Source: Straminergon stramineum
Lineage: Eukaryota > Streptophyta > Bryopsida > Hypnales > Calliergonaceae
Length of the DNA: 64,000 nucleotides
NCBI GenBank assembly: GCA_963920665.1
Contig: OY987264.1
Location: 30,608,906-30,672,905 of the forward strand
Reading direction: 5' to 3'
This document shows, one piece after another, positions 1 to 15,200 of the stretch. The number at the start of each line of letters is the position of its first letter. Position 1 is the stretch's first letter. The notes under the pieces are model-generated. The model was not told where the DNA came from. It was given only the letters and a program-made list of their open reading frames with translations, and made no database searches. Made by a program: the position numbers and the translations under genes.

Positions 1-262
1 TTTCTTCATCTCTCTTTGGCGATTGTTAACCTTTTTTCTTTTCTTGCACTCCACGGGGACAGGCATTCACGCCGTGGACGGCCATTACTGAACTTAGCCG
101 GACTCAAGGTAGTTTTTGTAGTATCAAACTAGCAAGCAAGCAAACCCTGGGGTGAGAGAAGAGGAGAAGCGATTTGAGATCATTGACATGCGTGGTAGAT
201 AGGGGGAGACGAGGGGGGGAGCGGTTTGAGCGGTGGTAGGAGGAAGCCACCAGTTGGCCGAC
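1..262 (+). promoter_or_regulatory. 5' flank and probable 5' UTR of the UPL-like gene
   Basis: This stretch precedes the first supported ATG at 263. It starts with a C/T-rich segment (1-60), common in plant core promoters and leaders, and turns G/A-rich (140-245) close to the ATG. I see no clear TATA box at a useful distance and cannot place the transcription start. The ATG at 263 was chosen because it opens an 11-codon exon that splices in phase to an exon matching the conserved N-terminus of plant UPL1/2 proteins. Confidence 0.4.
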
Positions 263-3200
263 ATGAAGGCGAAGAAGAAGCGCGGGGTGGAGGCGGTAAG
301 TTGGTTGAGGCGGCCGTAGTTGTTGAGGACGGTGGGGTTAAAAGGGGATGGTGTGGTGTGGTTAGGGGTGGGTGGGGGTGGGGATGGGGATGGTGAGGGG
401 CGGGATGAGAGCGGATGTGGCTGGATGTGCGATTGGGGCCGGGCTGGGAAGCAATTGGCCTTGTGGGCGGGGGTTTCCAGATTGCTAGGGTTTTGCGATG
501 CTGTGCTGGTTGGTGGAGCTGCTGATCGGGAAAAGAAGCGGTGTAGATGTTGTTTACGAGGCGCGATTGGAAAGACGATTGGCCGATTGTGCGTTTGGTC
601 TTGGGATGAATTGGCTTGTGGCTTGTGGTTGTGGTGTGGTGTGAGCTCTTGTTGGTGTAAATTGTGGTGTGGTGTGGTGTGGGGATGGCGCGCACGATGA
701 TGTCGCGGTGCTGCCAGACCGAGAGTGAAAATTTGGTAGGTTTTGGTTATTTTGTGGGGTGTGGTTTTGGTTCGGTTTCGTGCTGTGGTGATGTAGAGGT
801 TTGATTTAGTCGATTTGGTGAGGGTGCAGGGAGGTTGCATGAGGTATTGTTTTTTTCTTGTGAGAGGAGTGTGTAGGATGTTTGGGAGAGGAGTGTGTGT
901 GTGTGCGCTTTGGATCTGTTCGTGGTCTTTCAGTTTAGCTCTGGAGCTTGATTGTCTGAGGAAGGAGCGTTCGGATTGATTTAGTGTGTGGTATCTTGGC
1001 GGTTCAATGTGGCCGGCAGACACTGCTGTGTTAGGTTTTGAAATTGTAAGACGATGTTTGAGACTATGTGATGCGTCTCGTTGGGAATAGAGAGTGAGTA
1101 CTTGCAGGTTGAAGTGTGCTCTGAGGTCCAGAAAGCTTGGCGCGATCCCGTGAGCTTACTCTACAGGGTTGTAGCCTTGGAGGGGGTGTTGGATTGATTT
1201 AGTGTGTTAATACATGTTGTGGAAACTCATTGCCAGTGTGGACTTGTATCTTGACAATTGGTACAGACTTTCCAACAATTAGCCGAAGCGCCCTAATCGT
1301 TTCAGTCACCGTTGAGGATGACTCAAGGGTAACTCAACCGATTAGTATGCAACATTTAATGGGGGGAGATCGGGTCTTTTCAGGGTTGTGTTTCTGTTTG
1401 TATCGTCGGTCATGGAATGTTCCTGCATGATTTGCGAATGATATTCGTTTTGTACGCTTGTAGCTTTCTTGTGTTGAGATGACTGTTAGTATAACTCGTC
1501 GTTGACGTAAGTCCTAACTTTAGGGTTTTGCTATTCAGTACGGTTTCGGGTTATGGACCTCACTTAACCATCATCCAGGTCTGTTTCGGCCTTAATTGGA
1601 ATCAGGCCTACGAGGGTGACAAGTTTGTGAGTGGCAAGGGCTCTGCATGCGTGTTACATAGCCAGCGTGGTTTCCGAGGTGCTAACTGTGAACTTAGCGG
1701 CTTAGTGGTTGCTGACATTGTGTTACCTTGTCGTGTTGTGGCAGCCACCCAGAGTGAAGGCATTCATCACCAGCGTAGTAAATACGCCGCTAGATAACAT
1801 CGACGTTCCTCTTAGCAGGTTCAGTTGGGAATATGAAAAGGTGTGGCTCATTTCCTCTTGTAATCACGCATGAGGATGCATCCTGGTGTATATCCTTGCT
1901 CTATTTTCGTTCTACTTACGTTTGGTACTCGTACTGTACAGGGAGAATTTTATCATTGGGTGGACTTGTTCAATCACTTCGAGGTTTTCTTTGAGCAACA
2001 TGTAAAGTCAAGGAAAGACTTGCAATTGGAGGGTGAATTTTTGGAAGGAGATGGTCCATTTCCGAAGGAAGCTGTATTGCAAGTTCTCAGGGTTACACGC
2101 ATTATATTAGAAAATTGCGTGAATAAGTACCTATACAGCAGCAATGAGGTACTATTCAGTGTCTTGCAATGATTCTGTTCTCTCTATAATATCAAAAGGT
2201 TTTTGTCGTCTGGATTTGTGTATGCGTGATGCCAGAGTCTTATTAATCCTTGATGGTGAGAGACCCCTTTCTGCCACTTAATATCCCATTTCTCAAGAAG
2301 TTACCAGTTAGGCAGGTATATCTTGAAGTGAGATAGACTGCTTGTTTGTGGTATCATATGTTTAATTGTGACATGAACATCCTAATAATCGTGGGACTAA
2401 TCGTATCAGGGGATTTGGGGCTGGTGGCAGCATGTATCATTGATGTTTGCTTCGACAGACCCGGACATAGTTATCGCAGCTTTGCAAACTTTAGCAGCGT
2501 TCGTGAAAAAACCCGTGCAATCAAATCGAGCTATGAGATGGCATGGAGACACAACTCTCAATGCCCGCCTGTTCTCTTTGTCACAGGGTTGGGGTGGCAA
2601 GGAAGAAGGACTAGGTTTATTGGCGTGTGCTCAGGATAATGGTTGTGATGCTAATGCTTGTAAACTAGGGGCTACCCTTCATTTTGAGTTTTATGCAGAA
2701 AGCGATTCTTCTCCCCTTCATGGGGAGACCAACACCTCTGGGCTCAGGGTAATACACATTCCTGACCTTCATCTTCGACAGGAGGGGGATCTGCAGTTAC
2801 TTAAACAGTTAGTTGACCAACATCAAGTACCTTCCAACCTAAGATTCTCTCTGCTTACTCGCATTCGTTTCGCTCGGGCGTTTGCTAACATTGAAACGAG
2901 GAGGCAACACATACGCATAAGGCTGCTCGCATTCACAGTTCTTCTTCAGTCAAATCCTGATCATGAAGAACTGACGGCCTTTTTCATAAATGAGCCAGAG
3001 TTTGTGGATGAATTAGTGACGGTTTTGCGATATGAGGATACCGTTCAAGAGGAGATCCGGCTATTGGCGATTCTTGCGCTAGCGGCCCAATCACAGGACA
3101 GGCCTAGACAATCAAATGTGTTGAATGTTATTAGTGCTGGTGGTCACCGTGGCATTCTACCGAGTCTTATGCAGAAAGCGATTGGGTCGATCACCGAAGG

Positions 3201-6200
3201 ATCATCAGGATGCTCCGTCGCATTTGTGGAAGGACTTCTTTCTTTAGTGACTGTTCTTGTCTCTTCCTCATCTGGATGCGCTGCCCTAAGAGAGGCTGGA
3301 TTGATTCCCACACTTCTCCCTCTCCTGAAAGATATGGATCCGCAACATACACACTTAGTTAGTGCAGCTGTACATATATTGGAGGCTTTTATGGATTACA
3401 GCAACCCAGCTGGCACTCTGTTCCGTGATTTGGGTGGGCTAGGTGATACTGTTACGAGGTTGAAAGTTGAAGTCACTCGTGTTGCTGAGGGAGCCAAGTT
3501 TGAAAGAGAAGAATCGAAGCCGAGTTCTAAGGGCAAGGCTGCAATGGTTTACACACCTCCGCTATATCAATTGGGCTATGAGGACGTGGATTCTCAATCT
3601 TCTCAAGTGACTGGGCAGGCAGAGACACTTATACCTTATCATCAAAGATTATTGCTGAAGGCTTTATTGCGTGCTATTGCCCTCGGCACATACGCTCCTG
3701 GAAACTCTACGAGGCTCCATATTTCGGAAGAGAGCGATTTGCCTTACTGCCTTTGTACCATTTTTAGGTAACGGACTCTTTTTTGCGGCAAGCTACGCTC
3801 TCTTAATGTGTGCGTCTTTTATTAATTATCCTGCGCTTCTTTTATGTTACCTATTTCTATTGTTACGTATTTTAAATCATGTGTTATCATGGTTAATTGG
3901 TTTCAGGCATGCCAAGGAATTTGGGGGAGGTGTTTTCTCGCTGGCAGCGTCAGTTATGAGCGATCTTATCCACAAAGATCCAACTTGTTTTGCTACATTA
4001 GATGCTGCTGGGCTACCATCAGCCTTCTTAGATGCTATCACGGCTGGTGTGCTGCCATCTTCTGAGGCAGTTGGATGCATACCAAACAGCTTGGATGCCC
4101 TGTGCTTGAATATCTCAGGTTTACAGGCAGTTCGAGATCGGAATGCTCTTGGTTGTTTCGTCAAGATTTTTACATCAAAAGTATACGTTAGAGCTCTTGC
4201 AAATGACACGCCTGGATCTCTCGCTTCTGGCCTCGATGAGTTGCTTCGACATGCACCTTCGCTGAGAGGGCCGGGTATAGACATGTGCATCGAAATTTTG
4301 AAGACCATTGCAGCTATTGGTGGTGCGCCAGTTGAACCAGCGGTGCCTGTAGATGCCCCTGATTCCAGTAGTGTGGATGCACCTGTGCCGATGGATACAG
4401 ATGTCGAGGAGAGGTCCAGTGCAACACCAGACAATCTACCCAGAGCATCAGCGTCTCCTCAGCAGCCACAAGATCCTGGAGCTGACAGTAACTTGGAAAC
4501 CTTCTTACCTGATTGTATAAACAATGCTGTACGATTACTGGAAACAGTACTTCAAAATGCAGATACTAGTCGTGTTTTTATAGAAAAGAAGGGAATCGAG
4601 GCTCTACTTCAGCTTTACACTCTTCCGCATCTACCTGTTTCCTTTGGAGGCTCTTCCACGGCACATAACATGTCTGTTACTTTTCGTGCATTCTCCCCTC
4701 AACATTCGGCTGCACTTACACGATCAGTTTGTGGTGCCCTCAAAGAGCATTTGCAGGTAATCTTTGCAGATTTCTTTCTTTCTTTACATGCTTTTAATCT
4801 CCTTTCATCAAGTGAAGTATGGACAGATCGTTTTGAAATTTCTTGATTTTTCTCATTATGGATTCGAGAGTGATGCACTGTGTTAACACACGACATTATG
4901 ATGCAGGCAACTCTGGATCAGCTAAAGCTTCTATCAGGAACAAAACTTTCTGATTTGGAGAGTGGAGAAAGGAACAAGGTTGTTCGTTCTCTCTCGGCTG
5001 CAGAATGTTATTTGTCTCTGTCATCAGTCCTAGTGCGAAGCTCGAACGCCATGATGACCGAGTTGAGCACAGGAGCTGCGGAAGCCCTCAGTAACGTTGG
5101 CACAGTTCATAGGGAGGTCCTATGGCAAATAGCGCAGATTGATGATGCTAAGGTTGAGTCAAAGAAGGAAGCAGAAGGCGGTAGCAGTACTCCTGCAAGT
5201 GTAGGTGTGGGAACAGCGACGAGAGAAGGGGAGGATGTAGCTGAGCCTTATCCAGTGGTTAGGTATGTGAATCCTGTACATATTCGGAATGGGCCGTCTT
5301 CTCATTGGGGCGTGGAGCCCGAGTTCTTACCTGTGCTGCATGCAAGTGATGGACCCCATCGAAGAAGCCGAAGAGATCACGCGGCTAATGCCGAAGCTCT
5401 GACTCAGATTGCTCGTTTGGGTCGATTGGCTCGCCAAGCAGATGCTACCCAGGTTGATACAGAGGGCGTTGCAGGCCTTTCGGAGTCTCCTCCTACCACG
5501 GAGGTAGCCAAACGAAAATCTCCTGAGTCGATGAATTATGACATGATGACCAGGTTAACGGCAGCGGCTAGGGGTCTATACGTGGCGTTGGGGAAGGCTA
5601 TGTTGATGCCATCGCGTAGGAGGGATGATACTGTTCCGTTGACTCTCGCTGCTAAAACGGTTGCTGGGAGTCTAGCAAAACTTCTTCGAGAGAATCTCAG
5701 CTTCAGTGGGCATGGGGAGGCTCCACAAGGAGAGCTAACTGTCTCTGTCAAATGCCGATACTTGGGGAAGGTAGTGGAAGATATATTAGCAGTAGTCTTT
5801 GATAGTAGACGAAGAACTTGCAACACTGTCTTATTGAATAATCTCTACGGCCATGGAGCAATCAAGGAGCTCTTGAAAACATTCGCTGCAACTAGCCAAC
5901 TGCTATGGACTTTGCCGCAAAGTTCTGGAGGTTCCCCAATGGAAACTGAGAATGGGAAATCAAAGGCTGAAAAATCTGAAGAGAAAGCAGCGGCCAATTC
6001 CTGGCTTTTAGATACTTTGCGTAACTATGCCCGCTTGATGGAGCATCTTGTTACTTCCTCGCTGTTGCTGACTCCCGCCCCAATGGCACAGATATTGATA
6101 CAACCTGTGGCTGGTGTATCAGAAACCTTGGCCAAGGATCCTGAGGCCTTTGTCCGGAGCCTGCAGGCTCAAGTTCTGGAAGTTGTTTTACCTGTGTGGA

Positions 6201-9200
6201 ATCATCCCCAATTTGCACAGTGTAGTGCAACTTTCATCACATCAATTGCTTCTATCATCACGAATGTCTACACAGGTGTTGGGGATGCAAAGACAAGTCG
6301 TGCAGGAGGAGCTGCTGGTGCAGGGGCTCGCATGGCAGGGCCCCCTCCTGATGAATCTTCTATCTCAATGATTGTGGAAATGGGTTTCTCACGCTCCAGA
6401 GCGGAAGAAGCACTTCGTCGTGTTGGTGACAACAATGCAGAGATGGCAGTGGAGTGGCTATTCAGCCATCCAGAGGAGGCAGCACAGGTATTGACCTTCG
6501 AACCTTCAATCTATTGATTTTCGAAGCTGGGTTGAATAACGTCCGATGGTTTTTCCTTCTTCATTTTCATTCTGCGTAACTTTTTTCCGTTCATAATCTT
6601 CTTCAGATTGTCCGTGATCGTTGATTCCTTGTTTGTATACATATCTGCAGGAGGACGATGAGTTGGCTCGAGCATTGGCACTGTCATTGGGCAGTGACGG
6701 TCCATCCAAAGAAGAATCAGCACCAGACAACCAGGATAAGGAATCTGCTGTCGATCACGAAGTTAGTCAAGTTCCTCCAGTTGAAGATATGCTCTTGACA
6801 TGCATGAATCTTCTCCAGAACACAGAAGCTGTTGCCTTCCCTCTTACAGATCTGCTGGTGACTATGTGCAACCGTAACAAGGGTCAGGACCGCACTCAAG
6901 TCATATCTTATTTGGTTCGACAGCTGAAAAGTTGCAAAGTAGACGGATCAATGACCGATACATGCCCGCTATCAACTATTTCACACACCCTTGCTTTAGT
7001 TTTGAGTGAAGACAGCACGGCCCGAGAGATTGCAGCAGAGAATGGAGCAGTGAGCATTGCATTAGACGTTCTTGAACAATTCAGACCAGTGAAAACTTCT
7101 CTGAAGAACGAGATCCCTAAGTGGCCTACCGCTCTTTTACTAGTTCTGGACCACATGTTGGTCTGCAAACTGAAGATTACTTCTGATCAACCCAGTGGGT
7201 CAGCGACTGCTGCTACCGCCAGCAACAGCATGGGCGTTAGTTCTGGTACGCCTGCAGCAGTGGAACAACTCTCTGAAGCTTTTAATATGCCGAAGGAAAC
7301 TACTGCGAGCCCGTTCGTTTCAGTACTTGGGAAACCATCTGGGTATATGTCAGAGGACGAGCAGAGAAGGGCTATGTCCGTGGCTGCCGGTTTTCTTCAG
7401 ATGCAATTGCCATCTGCAACAGTTCAGGCTGTGCTGCAGCTATGTGCCCGGCTGACAAAGTCGTACCCTATTGCCTCTGCTTTCTTCGATTCAGGTGAGT
7501 AATTCATAGACAGTTCAATTGAGCCTCTAGAAATTTGCACTTCCGTGTTATAGCTCGTCTATGTTTGACGTCGCCATCAGTTTCTTGTGCGGTTTTGGCA
7601 TTATTCAGTAATGTTTTCTTAACAATATTTGCGTACAAGAATATGATCGCAGAATAATTGTGTATTTCAGGTGGTTTGGCTGCCCTTCTGAGACTTCCAC
7701 GGAGCTGCTTATTTCCTGGATTCGATACGGTAGCTGCCGCTATCATCCGTCATCTCCTTGAGGATCCACAAACATTACAACAAGCAATGGAAACAGAAAT
7801 TCGACATACCCTTATTACCACTCTGTCACGGCACAATGGTCGTGTTTCTCCACGGATGTTCTTAACTGCAATGGCCCCAGTCGTGTCTCGTGATCCTGCC
7901 ATCTTCATGCAAGCTGCTTCTGTTGTTTGCCAACTAGAGACCGTTGGCGGTCGCCCCACAATTGTCCTGGCCAAGGAGAAGGAGAAGGACAAAGACAAAG
8001 ATAAGGAGAAAGAAAAGGATAAGGAGAAAGGACAGGACAAAATTCCTGAGAAGTCAAGAAGTGTTGATCTAGATATGAGCACAAAAGTTCACGAATCTGG
8101 GAAGATTGCTAGGGGCCATCATCACAAAAAGGTCGTGCCCCACAGTTTCTCATTGGTCATTGACCAGTTGTTAGACGTTATTCTTCACTATCCTTCCGCT
8201 ACTGCTGACCCTGTCCATGATAAGGAGGAAGATTTGTCATTAAAGGATAATAGCACTGCCATGGATGTAGATGACACGGAAGTGAAGGATAAAGGAAAGG
8301 GTAAGGTTGAGGACCTTGGAAAACCGAAGTCAGAAGGCGATTCAGACATGTCCGAAAGTTCCGCGGCTTTAGCCAAAGTAACTTTCATCCTTAGACTTAT
8401 CACTGATATCATTCTAATGTACTCCTCGGCTGTGAGTGTGGTCCTTCGAAGGGACTTAGAGAGCAGTCAAGGAAGAGGTCCATCACAGGGTGGTGTAGAG
8501 GTTGTTGGTCACGGAGGTCTTCTTTACCACATTCTTCACAGGCTGCTTCCATATCCTGGTGAGAAGGTCAACGATAAGGTGAATGAGGAAGAATGGAGAG
8601 AAAAGTTATCAGACAAGGCTGCCTATTTTGTGATGGCAGTTTGTGTGAGATCAGGAGAAGGCAGGAGAAGAGTTGTGGTGGAGATTGCACGTGCACTTAC
8701 AAGTGCCTCACCGATGTCATCAGGACTTGATTCTGAGGGTTTAAAAGTTTTACAGTCCCCAAGCAGAAAAGTGCGGGCATTTGTGGATCTTGTGAATTCT
8801 GTCCTTTCTTCTCATTCCCCTACTGGAGGTGCTCAGGCTCCTGGATTTTCACAGGACATGGCAAAGTCCATGATGGACGCGGGCATGGTCCAAGCACTTA
8901 CTCGTACGCTTCAGGTACTTCTCTTCACCCAACTCCCATGGCACTTACATTCTCTACAATATGTATAATCATACCTCTTGGTGACTTTCATGTCTTATAT
9001 TACAATTTTTACACTGAAGTTTGGGTTTTTTATATATTATAGGCTGAACAAACGCTCATGCTGCCTAATTACCAGACACAGGTCTCGCAGGAGACTTTCT
9101 ATCGAAAATTTGCCTCATAAGTTTACTCTGTGACTTACCTCCCAAGTTAACTGTTTAATCGCTTTTGGATACAGGTAATCGACTTGGATCATCCCGATGC

Positions 9201-12200
9201 GCCCAAGCTTGTGAACTCTATTTTGAAAGCTCTTGAAGCTCTAACAAGGGCAGCCAGCATGACAGAACGTGCTTATGGATCTGATGGGGCTGCTCCCAAA
9301 AAAGCAACTGAAGAGAGTACTGAACAGCCGACACTTGAAACTGTTCTTGCCGAGACTGAAACCAGAGCAGATGATGGTGCTCAGCCCCAGGCTAGGGACG
9401 AAACAATGCGAGACTCCGTGCCTCAGGATACGTCAGTTCCAGAAGTAGGACCTTCTCTTCCTGACAGTACAGAAATTGTGCGCGAGGAGCAGATGGAGCA
9501 TGACGACGGATTTGAGAGAGATCCTGCTGAAGAGGTACATGTTACGTTGGTTGTTGTGCACAGTCAACGATTTAATCTGGATTTATCGTGTGCAGAGTTC
9601 TGACGTAGTGTGTGTTGTATGCTAGACGTAATTGTGATCATTAATCATGCATGTGCGTTGTCCTGTCTGTAAAGAGTCCCTAGTCACTGGATATTTCATT
9701 TTCATTGTCTGAGTATTATTGCAAGTGACTCTAGTTATTTCGATATCTACATCCTGTGTCCTGCTCGCTGTTTACCAGAGAATTGTATTTGTGTAGGCTT
9801 GCCTTGAAGCAGAAGCTGAGGAAGAGTTCATGCGCGAGGCAGCCGAGGATGCTGCCGAGCTTGAAGATGCTGCTGTCATGCATTACAGGATGGAGCATGG
9901 ACCAGATGACGAGATTGTGGATGAAGAGGATGAGGATGAGGAAGACATGGACGGTGACGAGGGGGAAGATGATGGAGAAGAAGAGGAAGAAGACGAAGAT
10001 GAAGATGACATGAATGGTGATGAAGGTATTAATCATTTTTGGTTATTTCATTGCGTTTCCCGTAGTCTTAGCCTCAACTGTTAGCTCAGTTGCTACGGCA
10101 ACGTGTATTGTCGTGTCTGTCTTAGACACTAGGGTATAGTGTAGCTTGTACTCCCATGTCTTTAAGAGCTTTGAGAAAAAATATTTCTGATTGTTGTCAC
10201 AAGGTTGTCTTGCCGTTATGCTACTTCATTACGGATGAGTTTCTTGAACTGGTCTAAAATAATGGAATAAAATTTCATTAGACTGGGTAACAGGCATCAC
10301 GTGTGTCCTATTATGCACGGTGGTTGACATAGATGAAATGTTCCGTAATTTGTGTGTTGTATTTGTTTAATCTGCGTACTATCCAACCTTTTGAAGTTTG
10401 GTATGACAGACTTCTGCAGGCAGCTTGTTAATACCACTTGTAAATTTGGGTTCGTCCTGAATTTACAAAGATATGTTCATGGATGCAGGGGTACCGCACC
10501 TTTCACCACCTGACACTGATGTCGAGGATCACGAAGACAATGGTTTGGGTGATGAATATGAAGATATGGTTCAGGAGGAGGATGAAGATGAGGATGATGA
10601 TTGGCGCGAAGACCGGGTGATTGAAGTACGGTGGCGTGATGGCCTAACAGGTCTTAGCCATGTTCAGGTAACTAACAGCAGGATTTCCTCGAGTCAATGT
10701 AATTTGAATGTTGTCTTCAATATGTTGTATCTGGCATTATGCAACATAACCGGTATTTTTCTTGTAGTTCTCATCTTAACCATAGTTCAGGATGTAAAAG
10801 CTTCTAGTTGTCTCCTAGATTGTTTAGGAGACTGCTTCTGACTTTTGGCGCTGATTTCTCACGTGGTGTCTTGAGGTACTAAAGAACAACTGAATGTAGT
10901 TAATTAAGATTGAATGATTTAGTGGCAGTATTGCACCAATTTATTCTATTAATGAAGACCCAAAATTAGTGTCACTACGGAAATATTTTTGGGTGGAAAT
11001 TTGCACAATGCGGTACCGTTTCGGCATGCACCAACTGAAAATAGTGTGAATTTGGTTAATAAGTGCACAAGTACTAATAGGATAAATCAGTTTAGTTAGA
11101 GAGTCGGTAATGCTGCATAATTGTGACCCTTCTAGATATAGTTGACGCGAAGCATTGTATTTTCTATGCAGGTCTTGGGTCAGGCGGGTGCCAGTAATTT
11201 AGTTGATTTCCCAGGAGACCCTTTTCAGGGAATGAACATGGATGATGTTTTTGGATCTTTTCGAAGACCTGGAGGCAGCGACCGTCGGCGATCAGCAACC
11301 TACAGACCATTCCCTGACCGACCGGGTGGTGAGCGTGGTGGTGCATTCCATCACCCATTACTTACCAGACCGTCTGCAACCCCAGGGGGTGGCGTCACTA
11401 CAGCAATTGCAAGCAACTCGCTGTGGAATAGCACCAGTAGTATCGTTCGGGACGCTGAGGCTATGCTTGGGGGAATTGGTGGGGGAGCCTTAGATGTTAC
11501 TCACTTTTACATGTATGACGCGCCTATGATCACTGAGCATACTGCAGAAGGTCTTTTTGGAGAGAGGGGGCTCGGAGGTGCACCACCCCTTTTAGACTTC
11601 ACAATGGACCCAGTGTACCTGATGGGTAGGCGGGGCAGTAGGACTGAGAGCCGTTTGAGTAGCTGGACAGACGATGGCCAACCACAAGCAGGCGCACAAG
11701 CTGCAGCCGTAGCACAAGCTATTGAAGAGCAATTTATTGAACAGCTTCGTCTGCTTGTTCCCAGTGCTGAACCAGTGGCAGTCCAATCTCCAGCCGTGGC
11801 TGCAGAATCTGCTGAAGCAAGAGTTCCTGTTGCTGCGCGTAATATCGTTGAAGGAGATGACCCACAATTCCCTACCCCAATAGCTCAAAATACTATGGGT
11901 GAGCAGCCTGGTGAAGTAGCAGCCGACCCACCCAGTGAGGGTGGTGTTGGGAGCACAGGGCGTGATGTGACCGGCAGGCTGGACAGTGGAAGCGCGACAG
12001 TGAACCAAAGCTCTGCTGACGTTGATGTTCAAATGCAAGATGAAAGGAGTGAGCCTGTGGCTCGAGACACTGAGGCAAACAGCCAAGACAGTGGAGGAAG
12101 TGGGGCAACTGTTGGAGAGAGCCTTCGAAGTTTGGAGGTGGAGATAGGCAGCGCAGATGGTCATGATGAAGGAGATCGTCATCCTGGGCCAGAAAGGTTG

Positions 12201-15200
12201 GTGGCAGGTGAGTTGCAGCCTTCGAGTGGAGCTGAGAGGGTAACTAGTAGTTCTAGAAGATCAGAACAAGGAGGTGACATCGATGAAGACATGGAAGGTA
12301 CAGGCACAGCTGGAAGCCATCAAGAAGGCGGAGGAAGTGCTGACGAAAGGCCATCTAACCGTAGTGTGGAGCAAGAGGTAGCACCAACTGCAGCAAGTGG
12401 TGCAGCTCAGGGCTCAAGAGATCCTGTTGAGAGACCTGACGCGAATATGAGTTCCATTGATCCTACTTTCCTCGAGGCTTTACCTGCTGACCTTCGTGCA
12501 GAGGTTCTTGCGTCTCAGCAAACACGAGCTGTAAGACCTCCAAACCCTGCACCTCCTGCCCCACCAGAGGAAATTGACCCTGAGTTCCTTGCTGCACTGC
12601 CTCCTGACATCCAAGCGGAGGTTTTAGCACAACAGCGTGCTCAGCGGGCAGTGATAGCGCAGACAATAGAGGGACAACCTGTGGAAATGGACAGTGCATC
12701 AATCATTGCCACCTTCCCTGCTGAACTTCGTGAAGAGGTCAGATTCACGTCTTTTGACTATCACGGAGCTCTGCATTTTTGTCTTTGTCTGACTTTGGCA
12801 CTCGTTATGAAATTTTTATTTTCGTTCTCATAAATTCTGGGTTCGCTGGCTTGCACTTAAAATATGATCATGCTTTCTGGAGTAAATCTTTACAGTTTAT
12901 CGGTCTATCTTTCTACAGTCACATATATGTGGTGAACGTTCTTCGGTGACAAGGGATTGACTTTGCATGTGTAACAGGTATTATTGACCTCGTCAGAGGC
13001 TGTACTAGCTGCCTTGCCTCCAGCTCTTTTAGCTGAAGCTCAACTTCTACGCGAGAGGGCCATGAATCAGTATCAGGCAAGAGGTCTTTTTGGGGGTGCT
13101 ACACATCGCATTACACACAGACGCAATACGTTAGGAGTTGGAGCGGGAGCAGGAGCAGGAACCGGAACCATGGATCGAGGTCTGGGATCAGGGGCTGGAC
13201 TTGTAGTAGGTCGGAGACCTGTTGCTCTCAGTAGCAACTCAAAAATGAAGGAAGCTGAAGGCAAGCCTCTTGTGGACACATCTGCACTGAAGGCCTTGCT
13301 GCGTCTCCTAAGATTGGCACAGGTATTTGTTCACGGGCTGTTCTGTGTGAGTTTATTGGGTTCTTCAAACGTATGTACCAGCACGAGGAATCTCCGCACA
13401 TGGAAGTTAAGTACGAGCTTCTGTCATGACCCCTTATTCGTTGATTTTGACTGGTGGCGTATTTGTGTTGCAGCCTTTAGGGAAGGGCCTTCTTCAGCGA
13501 CTGCTTCTAAATTTGTGTGCACATAGTGTGACACGCCTGACGCTGCTGCAGCTTTTGCTGGACATGTTACGCCCAGAAGCAGAGGGGATTTTAACAGGGG
13601 GCATATCTGCTGATGGTGCCCAATCTCAGCGCTTATACGGTTGTCAGTGGAATGTCGTCTATGCACGGTCTCAGATGTCAGATGGTACTGTCCGCTTCTT
13701 CCACGTTGCGAGGATCAACATTATTGTTTATGATGGTCTTCTGATTAGAGGCATTGACTCCTTGTTTATTCCAGCGGACCTCAGCTGTTGTTTTGTTGCT
13801 TCTTTTCTTGTTAAAGATGTTTTATCGTTATTTTTATTAAGTTTGTCCATTGATTTGACTTTAAAGTTTTGACTGAATACTTATTAAGTTTGTGTTTGAC
13901 GAGATCGTTCCAGGAATTCCACCATTGGTGTCACGGCGGGTGCTGGAGATCTTGACATATCTTGCTCGCAACCACTCTTCTGTTGCTAATCTGCTCTTGT
14001 ATTTGGAGCCATTAGCACAGTCCGCCTCAACTTCCGTAGAGGTTTCTCCTCAGAAAGTCAAAGAAAAAGGGAAAGCCAAGATTGTCGAAATTCCTGTAGA
14101 TGAGAAGCGTAATGTGAAGGGAGAAAGCCCTCTCATATTACTTCTGAAGCTGCTGAATCAGCCACTCTACTCTCGAAGCAGTGCACACTTGGAACAGGTA
14201 TGGTTGGGAATTACATTTGTCTGAATCGCCACATGTTTATGTCTTTGAAGAACCTTTTTTTCTAAGAACTGACATTGCTCTAAATTTCTACTGCAGGTTA
14301 TGGGGTTGCTTGAAGTTGTCACAAGCAATGCTGGAGCAAAAGCAGATTTGAAGGCCAAGGTGAAAGCTAATGAAGCTCGTTCTCAACCTGCAAGCACTGA
14401 TACAGCTGTTGTGGAAACCGCTCCAACTGCTGTCACTCCACCTGCACCGTCGGGTGGTGAGGCCGAGACAGTTACGAGTATGGTTGATTCTCCGCAGCCT
14501 TACGTACATACCGAAGCTTCAAGGCCTGATGCCTCGGGTGATGCCACTGATCCTTCTGAGGAGGAACTGGGGCATTCTACTTCTGGTTCAGGTCATAAAT
14601 TTAATGCATCTGCTATCCTTGCCAACCTGCCTGAACCAGAGCTTCGGAATTTGTGCAAGCTTCTTGCTCAGGAAGGGTGAGTATTATTGTCAAGATTCTT
14701 TTTCTCATTTTCTGCTTTACGCTTTGGATCAAATTTTTCTTAGGTTTTGCTTTTCCACTTCTCAAGTCAATGTTGCGTAGTGAGTTGTCTCAACGACCCG
14801 ATGTTTGGTCTTGTGCAGACTATCAGATACAGCCTACCAGCGTGTTGCAGAGGTTTTAAAGAAACTTGCAACTGCAGCTCCAACCCATCGGCGACTATTT
14901 GTTGCTGAACTTGCCGTGGCTGCTAGGCATCTCAGTGGTCCTGCTGTGGATGAACTTGATCGATTAGGTGATGCAGATACAGTTGCTGTGAGCACAACTT
15001 CTATGGCTGGGGCCGCTCTTTTAAGGGTTCTTCAAGCTCTTAGTGCCCTTACCTCGGGTATTGGAAGCGCATCTGAACAGGATGCAGGAGGGGAAGAGAA
15101 AGAGCGGGAAGATGTGTTATTGGTGAGGGATTTGAACGGAGGGTTGGAAATGCTGTGGCAGGGATTAAGTGTTTGTGTCGGGAAGATAGAAGGTCGACTT

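Noticed and set aside
124..1023. A ~300-codon minus-strand open frame rich in Pro, His and Thr
   Set aside because: It lies over the first exon and G/T-rich intron of the UPL-like gene; its composition mirrors the strand bias, and no domain or family signal is present.
11592..12182. A 196-codon minus-strand open frame
   Set aside because: Antisense to a long coding exon of the UPL-like gene; a shadow without recognisable domains.
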